Of a DNA stretch of 11,912 nt, positions 1 through 7,529 are shown one piece after another (position 1 is the first letter of the stretch; the number at the start of each line of letters is the position of its first letter). Source of the DNA: an uncultured Erysipelotrichaceae bacterium (GTDB taxonomy: Bacteria > Bacillota_I > Bacilli_A > RF39 > UBA660); assembly GCA_902782915.1 (NCBI GenBank), contig CACZOV010000104.1:1-11912 (forward strand), read 5' to 3'. The notes beneath the pieces were generated by a model that was given only the letters and a program-made list of their open reading frames with translations, ran no database searches and was not told where the DNA came from. The position numbers were made by a program, and so were the translations under genes.

Positions 1-121
1 ATTAGAAGAATTAATTAATAATAATATTATAAATAGTGTTGGTAATAAACTTGCTTTTTATAAATTATCAAGTATAAATTTAAATGACAAAAAATATGTC
101 AAAAAAATAAATATTAGATGA
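1..121 (+). CDS. C-terminal end of an unidentified protein (partial, 5' end outside window)
   Basis: A + strand frame is open from base 2 to a TGA at 119-121, giving 39 codons. It reads LEELINNN at the left edge and ends in KKYVKKINIR. The residue mix (Lys, Asn, Ile, Leu) and the absence of stops resemble a genuine C-terminal tail, but there is no motif that names it. It lies about 300 bases inside the tRNA-Trp attachment site and points towards it. That is a common place for an integrase or another element gene, but the typical integrase C-terminal motifs are not visible here. If the frame is not coding, this stretch is simply element-end DNA. Confidence 0.4.
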   Translation, partial: LEELINNNIINSVGNKLAFYKLSSINLNDKKYVKKINIR

Positions 122-424
122 CGGAAAAATTAATACTCTATTTCTTAAATATACTTCTTATTATAAAGTATCATAATAGAATCATTAGATTCAATCGTTA
201 AAATCCAACCCACATCACATGTTTCGGTAATTTTGGTACACGAATTTTTGATACATAGAAAAAATGTACAAAACGTGTACCAAATTACTAAATTTATATT
301 GATTTTTTTTAATTATTTTTAATTTTAGTAGAATTAAAATTGATTAAAAACAATTATTGAAACCCTTATAGTATATGGTATTTATTAGATAAAACGAATA
401 AATCAAAACTACCCCTTGAAAAAA
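122..424. other. Gene-free, repeat-rich stretch inside the attachment site
   Basis: No credible open frame is seen on either strand. The stretch holds several short inverted repeats: ATACTT/AAGTAT near 150-170, GAATC/GATTC at about 178-191, the large pair at 227-288, and AATTTTA/TAAAATT near 320-341. T-rich tracts lie around 302-325. This layout resembles the regulatory end of an integrative element, where recombinase and excisionase bind, rather than a decayed gene. Confidence 0.45.
227..288. repeat. Long inverted repeat with internal direct repeats next to the attachment site
   Basis: The left arm GTAATTTTGGTACACG (227-242) is mirrored by CGTGTACCAAATTAC (274-288), with a single extra T in the left arm. 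An imperfect inner pair, TTTTGATACAT (246-256) and ATGTACAAAA (264-273), nests inside. Read as direct repeats, TTTTGGTACA/TTTTGATACA are 15 bases apart and TGTACAAAA/TGTACCAAA are 12 bases apart. Four related boxes on alternating strands within about 140-200 bases of a tRNA crossover site look like arm-type binding sites of a tyrosine recombinase. That role is inference. A structured terminator for the gene to the left is the alternative, but the nearest T run starts some 14 bases after the repeat. Confidence 0.6.
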
Positions 425-468
425 CTCCAAAACCTTAGATGGGAGTTCGATTCTCTCATCCCCTGCCA
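425..468 (+). other. Displaced 3' half of tRNA-Trp (attachment site core, attL/attR)
   Basis: The sequence fits tRNA positions 32 to 76. The anticodon loop CTCCAAA (425-431) has anticodon CCA at 427-429. The 3' anticodon strand ACCTT is at 432-436 and a 4-base variable loop at 437-440. The T arm GGGAG-TTCGATT-CTCTC is at 441-457 and the acceptor strand ATCCCCT at 458-464. G73 and an encoded CCA end at 468. G73, the CTCCAAAACC loop and the CCCCTGCCA end are typical of bacterial tRNA-Trp. The five bases before the loop are AAAAA, which cannot pair with ACCTT, and no D arm or 5' acceptor strand is present upstream. So this is not a working tRNA. The break at the anticodon loop matches a known crossover location for integrases that use tRNA genes. 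Confidence 0.8.
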
Positions 469-482
469 TTTAGAAAAAAAGC

Positions 483-515
483 AAAACACTAACTTTCATT
501 AATTAGTGTTTTTTT
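483..515. terminator. Two-way rho-independent terminator
   Basis: An 8-bp perfect stem AACACTAA (485-492) / TTAGTGTT (503-510) encloses a 10-base loop and can be extended by A:T pairs on both sides. A T run follows on the + strand (509-515), and T-rich sequence follows on the - strand. It lies 15 bases past the tRNA-Trp 3' end and 10 bases past the stop of the YlbL-like gene. It would therefore end transcription of the original tRNA in one direction and of the protease gene in the other. Confidence 0.75.
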
Positions 516-524
516 AATATAAAT

Positions 525-1529
525 CTAGTTTTTCTTTAAATAATTAATTGCATCTTCTAAAGTTTCAACACTTACTAAATCAATTTTTAAATTAAAATCA
601 TTTTTGGCTTTTAAAGCTTCATCATAGTTTTTAGTTGGTACAAAGAAAATATCAGCTTTATCGTGGGATGCTCCAAGTAACTTATATTTTACTCCACCAA
701 TTTCTCCAACATGTCCCTCTTGATCAATCGTTCCTGTTCCAACAATTTTTCGTCCTTTAGTTAAATCTTCACTTATAAGTCTATCATAAATTGCAAGGGA
801 TAGCATTAATCCACCAGATGGTCCAGATTCATTCCAATGAAATGTTAAATTAATTTTAGGATCTACTTCATAGTCATATGTATTAACAAGATAAAGTCCA
901 ATAATTTTTTCATTATTTATTTCTTTTAACACAGCATAGCAAGTAATTTCTTTAAAATTTCTTTCCACCTTAACTGTTAATTTTTCTCCTACATTTAAAC
1001 TTTTTAAGTATTCTTTATATTCTGAATTGTTCTTAATTTTGATTCCGTTAACACTTATTAATGTATCTCCAACCTCAATATCAGTATCACTTTCAGGACT
1101 TTTATAAATTACTTTATAATTTGATTGTCTTATCTCAATTTTTTTACCTGCCAACTTATAAGCATTAATAATTGCATGATCATTTGCTTCTTCTAAATAT
1201 AATTTTTCTCGTTTGTCTATATCTTTTTGACTTTCTTGATCATTTAATTTTACTTCACTTATATTTTCTAAATCCCATGATTTAATAATTAAACTAAGTA
1301 AATATGTCGGAATAGTTGCATGCATTTCTTTTACATAAGCCATATTATAAGATCCAGTTTCATTTCCTTCTAAGTCAATTCTTTTTTTTAGATCAATCGT
1401 TCCTCCTCCAATATAAATATAAAAAGGAAGTCGATATGTTAAGATAACAAAAACTAAAATATAAATTAATAACTCTTTATAATTTTCTTTAATAAAACTC
1501 TTTATTTTTTCATAAACTTTATTAAACAT
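525..1529 (-). CDS. ylbL: YlbL/SepM-like PDZ and Lon-type membrane-anchored serine protease
   Basis: The 334-residue protein has one N-terminal membrane anchor (about 19-40), a PDZ-like domain (about 130-200, with VGDTLISVNG at 153-162) and a C-terminal Lon-type protease domain (about 225-334). The Ser-Lys dyad is visible as Ser238 in ESGPSGG and Lys283 in GGVKYKLLGA, and the family signature GTGTID lies at 264-269. By family knowledge it sits outside the membrane and cuts secreted peptides or membrane proteins (SepM matures a competence peptide in streptococci; YlbL acts in Bacillus). Length is normal for the family. The start has a GGTGAT box a few bases upstream. It is divergent from the YlbJ-like gene with only 39 bases between, and ends at the two-way terminator. 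The natural substrate is unknown. Confidence 0.88.
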   Translation of the reverse strand: MFNKVYEKIKSFIKENYKELLIYILVFVILTYRLPFYIYIGGGTIDLKKRIDLEGNETGSYNMAYVKEMHATIPTYLLSLIIKSWDLENISEVKLNDQESQKDIDKREKLYLEEANDHAIINAYKLAGKKIEIRQSNYKVIYKSPESDTDIEVGDTLISVNGIKIKNNSEYKEYLKSLNVGEKLTVKVERNFKEITCYAVLKEINNEKIIGLYLVNTYDYEVDPKINLTFHWNESGPSGGLMLSLAIYDRLISEDLTKGRKIVGTGTIDQEGHVGEIGGVKYKLLGASHDKADIFFVPTKNYDEALKAKNDFNLKIDLVSVETLEDAINYLKKN

Positions 1530-1568
1530 GATATCACCTTCTAAATTATAGCAAAAATAAGGATATTT

Positions 1569-2489
1569 ATGAATAAAAAATATAAAAATAATATAATTAT
1601 TATAAGTTTACTTATTATTTTATTTGAAGTATTTGATCATACAAATACTATAAAAACAACTATTATAAATAGTTCTAAGATTTGGTTTTATAACTTAATA
1701 CCAAGTATTTTTCCTATGTATATTTTACTTGATCTATTCATTAATTATAATGTTTTAGATACAATTTATTTTCTTTTTAAACCTATTAAAAAATTATTAA
1801 ATTTAACTAAGGAATCATCCTACATTTTTTTATTATCTATTCTATCAGGATTTCCTAGTAATAGTAAATATATTTATTCATTTTTAGTTTCTAAAAATAT
1901 TAGTTTAAATGATGCTAATCATTTACTTTTATTTACTCATTTTTCTAATCCAATCTTTATTTTAGAAAGTATAGGAGGATTTTTAAATAATAAAAAAATA
2001 GCTTTTTTTATTTTAATAAGTCATTATTTAGGAAACTTTATAATAGCTTTTATCTATCAAAATAAAAGTATTAGTTTAGAATCAAAAATAAAAAAGAAAG
2101 AAAAAAATAGTTTTGTAACTACTTTAACTTCTTCTATTTATAATACTATAAAAGTTCTAATACTACTTTATGGAATTATTACTATATTTATGATAATAAC
2201 TTCTTTAATAAAAGTTAATTTTAATTTAAATCCATTTTTTAATTCTATTTTATGTGGAATTTTAGAAATGACAAGCGGAATATACTATGTATCTTTTTTA
2301 TCTATTCCAATTCTTTATAAAAGTATTATTATTACTTTCTTTTTATCATTTGGAGGAATATGTATTCATATGCAAGTTATGAGTATTTTAAGTGATTATA
2401 AAATAAATTATTTATCATATTTTAAAGCAAGAATTATTCATGCTTTAATATCTTGCAGTATTTTATTTATAATTTTAAAATTATTTTGA
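1569..2489 (+). CDS. ylbJ: YlbJ-like sporulation integral membrane protein (nucleoside-recognition/Gate family)
   Basis: The 306-residue, strongly hydrophobic protein has about seven to eight membrane segments. YlbJ hallmarks are present: SGFPSNSK at 93-100 (usually SGYPVGAK), a Ser/Asn-containing HFSNPIFILESIGG at 124-137, LEMTSGI at 232-238 and SFGGICIHMQV at 260-270. In Bacillus, ylbJ belongs to the mother-cell sigma-E regulon and is needed for resistant spores; its transport substrate is not established. This copy is about 100 residues shorter than Bacillus YlbJ, with the family blocks kept. An AAGGA box precedes the ATG. ylbJ and ylbL are also near neighbours in Bacillus, which supports both calls, although here they are divergent. 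Its last 9 bases overlap the convergent pseudopilin gene. Confidence 0.8.
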   Translation: MNKKYKNNIIIISLLIILFEVFDHTNTIKTTIINSSKIWFYNLIPSIFPMYILLDLFINYNVLDTIYFLFKPIKKLLNLTKESSYIFLLSILSGFPSNSKYIYSFLVSKNISLNDANHLLLFTHFSNPIFILESIGGFLNNKKIAFFILISHYLGNFIIAFIYQNKSISLESKIKKKEKNSFVTTLTSSIYNTIKVLILLYGIITIFMIITSLIKVNFNLNPFFNSILCGILEMTSGIYYVSFLSIPILYKSIIITFFLSFGGICIHMQVMSILSDYKINYLSYFKARIIHALISCSILFIILKLF

Positions 2490-2984
2490 TATTATAAAAT
2501 GTAATTTAATAGGCTCTTTTATATTTTTATGAGAAAAGACTATATCTAAACCATAATAATTAGATTCTTCTTCTAAATCGCTTGGATAAGTACTTACTCC
2601 ATCAAAAGTTACTAAAGATCCTAAACTTCCTGGAACTAAATATTCTATTCCATCATAAATGATCCCAACTTCATGAATTATTGTTCCGTTTCTTTGAACA
2701 TTTCGATCAATTATTTCTAAAGTAATTGTACTATTATCTTTTCTTGTTAGTATATATTTATTATCATCATTTTCTAGTTTTATAACTTCATTTCCATTTT
2801 CTAAAATATCATCATATATAACTTTAGTTACTGTATTTTTATAATTCATTATATCAGTAATTGTTTGTTCTTCAACACTCTTATCACGATATACATATGT
2901 AACACTTGTAATAGTTGCCATTATTGTAATTACAATAGCCATTGTTAAAATAAGTTCAATTGTTGTAAATCCTTTTTTATTCAT
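2481..2984 (-). CDS. Orphan type IV-like pseudopilin (prepilin N-terminal methylation motif)
   Basis: The 167-residue protein starts with a textbook class III signal: MNKKG, then FTTIELILTMAIV. Cleavage would fall after Gly5, leaving Phe6 as the new first residue and Glu10 at the +5 position needed for pilus assembly. A single hydrophobic helix (about 7-30) continues into a polar spine, and the C-terminal part (about 60-167) is a mainly beta head. The layout fits a minor pilin of a competence or type II/IV pilus (ComGD/GspH-like), but no specific family can be assigned. No pilus ATPase, platform protein or prepilin peptidase is nearby, so it depends on genes elsewhere. AGGTGG lies 6 bases before the ATG, and it has its own promoter at 3008-3036. 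Confidence 0.8.
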   Translation of the reverse strand: MNKKGFTTIELILTMAIVITIMATITSVTYVYRDKSVEEQTITDIMNYKNTVTKVIYDDILENGNEVIKLENDDNKYILTRKDNSTITLEIIDRNVQRNGTIIHEVGIIYDGIEYLVPGSLGSLVTFDGVSTYPSDLEEESNYYGLDIVFSHKNIKEPIKLHFIISK

Positions 2985-3007
2985 ATTCCACCTCGATTAT
3001 ATATTAT

Positions 3008-3036
3008 ATTATATAATAAGTATTCTAAAAAGTAAA
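3008..3036 (-). promoter_or_regulatory. Sigma-A-type promoter of the pseudopilin gene
   Basis: On the - strand, TTTACT (3031-3036) and a consensus TATAAT (3008-3013) are separated by exactly 17 bases. The -10 lies 24 bases before the pseudopilin start, so the leader would be short. The alternating A/T stretch around it offers other possible -10 boxes. Confidence 0.5.
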
Positions 3037-3059
3037 TTTATTTTAAATTAAAAGAAAAG

Positions 3060-4286
3060 TTATCTTTCTAACTCTTCTTCTATTCTTATAAGTTCATTAT
3101 ATTTACAAATTCTATCAGTTCTTGACATTGATCCAGTTTTAATCTGTCCTAGATCAAGTCCAACTGCAAGGGATGAAATTGTTGTATCCTCTGTTTCACC
3201 ACTTCGATGTGAAATAATTGTTTTATAACCATTTTTTCTGGCAAGCTCTATTGTTTCAAGTGTTTCAGTAATTGTTCCAATTTGATTTACTTTTAATAAA
3301 ATAGCATTTCCTGCATGATTATCAATTCCCATTTGAAGACATTTTTTATTAGTTACAAATAAATCATCTCCCACTAATTGAACTTTATCTCCTAACTTTT
3401 CAGTTATTTTTCTAAAGCCTTCCCAGTCATTTTCATCAACTGGATCTTCAATAGAAATAATAGGATATTTATTTACTAATTCTTGATAAAAATCAATTAG
3501 TTCATCTGTTGAAAGTATTTTTCCTTCACCTGTTAATTCATATTTTCCATCTTTATAAAACTCACTGGCAGCAACATCAATTGCAAGACAAACATCCTCA
3601 CCGGGAATATATCCTGCTTTCTTTATAGCTTCCATAATTAAATCAAATCCTTCTTGATTACTATTCAAATCTGGTGCAAATCCTCCTTCATCTCCAACTC
3701 CAGTTGATAAATTTCTTTCGTTTAAAACTTTTTTTAAATGATGAAATACTTCTGCACCTACTCTTATTCTTTCTTTAATAGTATCACGCATTGGAATAAT
3801 CATAAATTCTTGAAAATCAAGTTTGTTATCAGCATGACATCCACCATTAATAATATTCATCATAGGTCTTGGTAAAGTTCTACCATTTCCAACATATTTA
3901 TATAAAGGAATTCCTTCTGATATAGCACTTGCTTTCATTGCAGCCATTGAAATTCCAAGAATCGCATTTGCTCCAAACTTAGACTTGGTTTCGGTTCCAT
4001 CAAGTTCGATCATTCGATAATCAAGTGTTTTTTGATCTTTTGCATCCATTCCAATCACAAGATCTCGTAAAGGTCCATTTACATTAGCAACCGCTTTTAA
4101 AACACCTTTTCCTAAATATCTTTCCCCACCATCACGAAGCTCTAAAGCTTCTCTTTCTCCAGTTGATGCTCCACTTGGAACTGATGCACGACCTACTACT
4201 CCATTTTCTAAGATGACATCAACTTCAACAGTTGGATTACCCCTTGAATCAAGTATTTCGCGTCCTATAACATTTTTAATTTTCAT
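3060..4286 (-). CDS. eno: Enolase (phosphopyruvate hydratase)
   Basis: It converts 2-phosphoglycerate to phosphoenolpyruvate in glycolysis, in the cytosol, as a Mg-dependent enzyme. All active-site elements are present in the 408 residues: the mobile loop SGASTG (38-43), His151, catalytic acid Glu200 in GDEGGFAP, metal ligands Asp237, Glu280 and Asp307, catalytic base Lys332 in LLKVNQIG, and the signature SHRSGETED at 359-367. It lacks roughly the last 20 residues of the E. coli enzyme, ending soon after LIRIEEE, a variable tail that is often short. AGGAGA sits about 6 bases before the ATG. It follows the DUF1653 gene by 12 bases and is probably the last gene of the ylmH-mscS-murD operon. Confidence 0.98.
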   Translation of the reverse strand: MKIKNVIGREILDSRGNPTVEVDVILENGVVGRASVPSGASTGEREALELRDGGERYLGKGVLKAVANVNGPLRDLVIGMDAKDQKTLDYRMIELDGTETKSKFGANAILGISMAAMKASAISEGIPLYKYVGNGRTLPRPMMNIINGGCHADNKLDFQEFMIIPMRDTIKERIRVGAEVFHHLKKVLNERNLSTGVGDEGGFAPDLNSNQEGFDLIMEAIKKAGYIPGEDVCLAIDVAASEFYKDGKYELTGEGKILSTDELIDFYQELVNKYPIISIEDPVDENDWEGFRKITEKLGDKVQLVGDDLFVTNKKCLQMGIDNHAGNAILLKVNQIGTITETLETIELARKNGYKTIISHRSGETEDTTISSLAVGLDLGQIKTGSMSRTDRICKYNELIRIEEELER

Positions 4287-4298
4287 AATATCTCCTAT

Positions 4299-4541
4299 CT
4301 ATTTATTCTTACTCTTTATTTCTTGTAATTCAAATCGTTTTTTTTGTAAAACTTTTGGATATTTTTCACGATCTACTTCTGATATAAACATATCATATGG
4401 TCTAGCATACAAAAGTCCATCTCCATATAATGCTCTATAAATAACTAATTTTTCTTTTGTTTCAGAATGAATTGCTATATCTAAAACTAAATAATAATCT
4501 CCTTTAAAATGCTTATAAACTCTATTTTTTATAACTTCCAT
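4299..4541 (-). CDS. DUF1653 small protein
   Basis: The 80-residue protein beginning [14 protein letters not shown] matches the DUF1653 pattern: Y-K-H-F-K-G-D-Y-Y near the start, then [19 protein letters not shown], then L-Y-A-R-P-Y-D-M-F. The fold is a small beta domain of unknown function, presumably cytosolic. An upstream in-frame Met at 4616 would give 105 residues, but the internal ATG at 4539-4541 is the better start. It has AAGGAG seven bases upstream and begins where family similarity begins. The ribosome binding site and the first 20 bases lie inside the end of murD, so translation is probably coupled. enolase follows 12 bases later. Confidence 0.85.
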   Translation of the reverse strand: MEVIKNRVYKHFKGDYYLVLDIAIHSETKEKLVIYRALYGDGLLYARPYDMFISEVDREKYPKVLQKKRFELQEIKSKNK

Positions 4542-5877
4542 TTTTAAACTCCTTAACATATTTTTTAAATTCTGCTCCTCTTTCTTCACATTCTTTATAT
4601 TGATCCCAAGAAGCACTAGCAGGACTTAGTAATATAATATCTTTTGCAGTTGCTAGTTCAATACTTTTTTGAAAACCATCTTTTAAATGTTCATATATAA
4701 AGTTTTCAATATGGTTATTATTAGCAAACTCCCTTACTCTTTCTCTACACTCTCCTATTCCAATAATTACTTTAACATATTTTAAATATGGTTTTAATTC
4801 ATTAAAATCTTGTCCTCTTTCAAGTCCACCTAAAAATAGTATAATTGGATCATTAAAAGAAGATAAAGCAATTTGAGTACATTTAATATTAGTTGCTTCA
4901 GTATCATTATAAAATCTAATGTTCATAACTTCATCTACATATTCAAGTCTATGTTCAACTCCTTTAAAATCTTTTAAAACCTTTCTTATAACTTCATTAC
5001 TTACATTAAACTCTTTAGCAATCGTAATAGCACATAAAGCATTAGATACATTATGATCACCTTTTAAGAACATTTCAGATCTATCCATTATAAAATTATC
5101 TTTATAATAGAATTTATTATCTTTATAATAACTATCTTTTTTTTTTTTTTTATAAACATACATCTTTTTAGATTTAATATCATTATTTTCTAAACTATCT
5201 AAGTTATCATAATTAAGAATTGCTAAATCACTACTTGTTTGATTTTTAAATAACTTAAATTTAACATTTTTATAGTTTTCATAACTTCCAAAGAAATCTA
5301 TATGAGCAGGACTTAAATTAGTAAGAAGAGCAATATTGGGTTTAAAATCAATGATATTCGCAAGTTGTTGACATGAAATTTCACTAACTATAATATCTCC
5401 ACTTTTTACCTTATCTAATATACTACAAATAGGATATCCAATATTTCCAGCAAGATGTACAGGAAGATTTGCACTTTTTAAAATATTATAAGTTAATGTT
5501 GTTGTTGTTGTTTTTCCATTTGATCCTGTAATTGATATTATTGTAACATCTTTTGGTAACAAGTGATATGCAAGTTCTACTTCATTTATAACTGGTATAT
5601 TTAATTTATTAGCAATTAATACATATTTATGATCGTTTCTAATGCCTGGATTTTTAATAATATAATCAAAAGTTTCATCAATTAAATCATCTGGATGACT
5701 TCCAAAAATACATGTTACTCCTAATTTTTTTAATTTTTTAATTTGTTCATGATTTAGTTTATCTGCACTATTATAATCATTTACAATAATTTCGCAATTT
5801 AACTTTTTTAATGTAAGACAAGCACTATAACCACTTCTCGCAAGTCCTAAAATTAATACTTTTTTATTTTCAAACAT
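4522..5877 (-). CDS. murD: UDP-N-acetylmuramoyl-L-alanine--D-glutamate ligase
   Basis: A cytosolic Mur ligase that adds D-Glu to UDP-MurNAc-L-Ala using ATP, in peptidoglycan precursor synthesis. The 451 residues show the three-domain order: N-terminal GLARSGYSA (11-19), the ATP loop GSNGKTT (118-124) in the central domain, and a C-terminal domain with [11 protein letters not shown]. The residues invariant across Mur ligases are present: Lys122, Glu166, His192, Asn276, Asn279, Arg310 and Asp325. Lys206 fits the carbamylated lysine position. Two oddities: the usual NDSKATN is NDTEATN (Glu327 for Lys), and a Lys5 stretch (about 243-247) is encoded by 15 A in a row. AAGGAG precedes the ATG. The end overlaps the DUF1653 gene by 20 bases. 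Confidence 0.96.
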   Translation of the reverse strand: MFENKKVLILGLARSGYSACLTLKKLNCEIIVNDYNSADKLNHEQIKKLKKLGVTCIFGSHPDDLIDETFDYIIKNPGIRNDHKYVLIANKLNIPVINEVELAYHLLPKDVTIISITGSNGKTTTTTLTYNILKSANLPVHLAGNIGYPICSILDKVKSGDIIVSEISCQQLANIIDFKPNIALLTNLSPAHIDFFGSYENYKNVKFKLFKNQTSSDLAILNYDNLDSLENNDIKSKKMYVYKKKKKDSYYKDNKFYYKDNFIMDRSEMFLKGDHNVSNALCAITIAKEFNVSNEVIRKVLKDFKGVEHRLEYVDEVMNIRFYNDTEATNIKCTQIALSSFNDPIILFLGGLERGQDFNELKPYLKYVKVIIGIGECRERVREFANNNHIENFIYEHLKDGFQKSIELATAKDIILLSPASASWDQYKECEERGAEFKKYVKEFKNGSYKK

Positions 5878-5954
5878 AATATTCTCCTTTTTATCTATAA
5901 TACTATATTTTAATTATTTACATATTTATTTGACAGCAAATTAACATTTTTCAT

Positions 5955-6758
5955 TTAATTATCTAAATGAACATCAAGTTGAGGATAAGGAATTGATATT
6001 TTATTTTTATCAAATTCAATTTTAATTGTTTCAAGTAATTCAAATCTTGCTTTCCAATAATCAGAATTTTTAACCCATATACGACATGTATATATTAAAG
6101 CACTATCTGCATGTTCTTTTAAAGCAATTAAAATTTCTTTATCATCTATTTTGTATTGACAATTATTTACTACATCAGTTAACACTTTCTTTACAAATTC
6201 TAAATTACTTTTATAATCAACAGTAACAGTTATATCTAATAACCTTTCAGGGTATCTTGAATAATTTATAACTGTACTATTTGATAAGTTTCCATTAGGA
6301 ATTACAATCATTTTATTATCATATGTAGAAAGTGTAGTATGAAAGATATTAATTTCTTTAACCGTTCCAGAATACGTTCCATTATCAATAAAGTCACCTA
6401 CTCTAAATGGTTTAAAAATCATAATCAAAACGCCACCAGCAATATTTGAAAGTCCTCCTTGTAAAGCAAGGCCAAGTGCAAGACCAATTGATCCTATTAA
6501 GGTAATAATAGAAGTCATCGGAATACCCAACTCTCCCGCACAAGTAATTATTACTATACTTTTTAGTAAAATACTTATACAACTTGCCAAAAAGCTACCA
6601 GTAGTTTTTTCTAATTTATTAAATCCTTTTCCCTTCTTAATTCTTTTTAAAAGAAAATTAATAAGCTTAAACCCAATAACCAATATTACAATAGCAATTA
6701 AACTTCTTTTAGCTATATCAATTAAACCAGTTATTAACTCTTCTGATATTTTTTCCAT
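5955..6758 (-). CDS. mscS: MscS-family small-conductance mechanosensitive channel
   Basis: A membrane channel that opens under tension to release solutes after hypo-osmotic shock. The 267 residues show three membrane helices (about 15-37, 57-78, 81-117). The last is the pore helix, with the typical Gly/Ala packing pattern GLALGLALQGGLSN (92-105) and the kink before FKPFRVGDFI (115-124). The beta domain follows, with VIPNGNLSNSTVINYS at 152-167, then the alpha/beta C-terminal domain. The length is close to that of the canonical E. coli MscS (286), with no added domains. AAGGAG lies directly upstream of the ATG. It is 55 bases after ylmH and 77 bases before murD, all on one strand. Confidence 0.93.
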   Translation of the reverse strand: MEKISEELITGLIDIAKRSLIAIVILVIGFKLINFLLKRIKKGKGFNKLEKTTGSFLASCISILLKSIVIITCAGELGIPMTSIITLIGSIGLALGLALQGGLSNIAGGVLIMIFKPFRVGDFIDNGTYSGTVKEINIFHTTLSTYDNKMIVIPNGNLSNSTVINYSRYPERLLDITVTVDYKSNLEFVKKVLTDVVNNCQYKIDDKEILIALKEHADSALIYTCRIWVKNSDYWKARFELLETIKIEFDKNKISIPYPQLDVHLDN

Positions 6759-6813
6759 AAATCTCCTTATAACTACAATAATATTCTATCTTTTTTTACT
6801 TTAATTTGCAATA

Positions 6814-7503
6814 CTAAATATATTTATTAACTCTGATTACCAAATTACCATTTTTAGTTTGTTTTATTACTCCAACATATTTATATTTACCATATTTTCT
6901 AATACTAAAAATATCATTTTCATGTAATTTATAAGAATTATTAGTTAAAATATTATAATTTAATAATATATCTTTATTTTTCATTAAATCTTTTATTTTA
7001 TTTCTATTTACTCCTATTAAATGAGAAATAATTGTATCAATTCTTTCACTTGATACAATTAAATCTTGTCCAAGATAACTTCTTTTAAAATCTTTTAATA
7101 AATTAATATCTCTTTCTTCTAAAGTAATATTTGTTTTTTTTATACTATGAAAATGATTTAAAAAATATTTTTTTATTTCATCAAGAACATATATATAATA
7201 GTGATTTTCTGTAATTATAATATCACCAAACATACTTTGATCTATTCCTAAAGAAAAAACTGATCCTAAAATATCTCTATGTTCTAATTTATCTTTACTT
7301 ATAATTTCAAGTAAAGCTACTTGAGGCTTTATATCTTTATAAAAAATTACTTTTTCTGAATCAAGATATGGATAATAAACAAAATATTCATTTTTCTTTA
7401 GTTTACTTTTTACATCATTTTGAATTTTAGAATCTAAAAATCTAGTTGGATAACCATTTCTAATTTTTTCAAGATTTTTTATTATTTCATAATTATTATT
7501 CAT
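6814..7503 (-). CDS. ylmH: YlmH-like S4-domain RNA-binding protein
   Basis: The 229-residue protein has the YlmH architecture. An N-terminal alpha/beta part includes RDILGSVFSLGIDQSMFGDI (76-95), a stretch highly characteristic of the family. It ends in a C-terminal S4 RNA-binding domain (about 152-212) with ERIDTIIS, NRNKIKDLM and the closing YGKYKYVG. Family knowledge links YlmH to binding of stalled large ribosomal subunits in ribosome quality control, and its gene often sits in the cell-division (ylm/divIVA) cluster. Here it instead heads an operon with mscS, murD and eno. An AAAGGA box lies about 8 bases before the ATG, and a promoter and the upstream operon's terminator are packed into the 70-base gap. 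Confidence 0.88.
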   Translation of the reverse strand: MNNNYEIIKNLEKIRNGYPTRFLDSKIQNDVKSKLKKNEYFVYYPYLDSEKVIFYKDIKPQVALLEIISKDKLEHRDILGSVFSLGIDQSMFGDIIITENHYYIYVLDEIKKYFLNHFHSIKKTNITLEERDINLLKDFKRSYLGQDLIVSSERIDTIISHLIGVNRNKIKDLMKNKDILLNYNILTNNSYKLHENDIFSIRKYGKYKYVGVIKQTKNGNLVIRVNKYI

Positions 7504-7529
7504 ATTCTTTATCCTTTCAACTAGAAAAT

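Larger units (their letters stand above)
1..468. mobile_element. Terminal part of a putative integrated element ending at a tRNA-Trp attachment site
   Basis: Inferred from three things seen together. A 3' half-tRNA-Trp without its 5' half lies at 425-468. A gene-poor stretch (122-424) next to it is packed with inverted and direct repeats. The tail of an unrecognised + strand gene lies to the left. Tyrosine-recombinase elements that integrate into a tRNA anticodon loop rebuild the tRNA at one end and leave the displaced 3' part at the other, and this would be the displaced end. The intact tRNA-Trp and probably the integrase would then lie to the left, outside the window. The element type (phage, ICE, island) cannot be told from what is visible. 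Confidence 0.5.

Noticed and set aside
122..424. tmRNA gene ending at the CCA
   Set aside because: G73, the CTCCAAA loop and the T arm fit tRNA-Trp, and no tmRNA-like 5' end or ALAA-type tag frame is seen upstream.
393..468. A complete tRNA-Trp gene
   Set aside because: Only the part from the anticodon loop to CCA is present. The five bases before the loop do not pair with ACCTT, and no D arm or AGGGGAT-like 5' strand is found.
4213..4440. A 75-codon + strand frame
   Set aside because: It lies opposite eno and the DUF1653 gene, has no ribosome binding site and no recognisable motif; it is a shadow of real genes.
4542..4616. Longer start for the DUF1653 protein (105 residues)
   Set aside because: The extra residues overlap murD, do not fit the family and have no ribosome site; AAGGAG points to the ATG at 4541.
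5878..5954. A separate promoter for murD
   Set aside because: Several TATTAT/TAAAAT-like boxes occur, but none has an acceptable -35 at 16-18 bases; read-through from ylmH-mscS is as likely.
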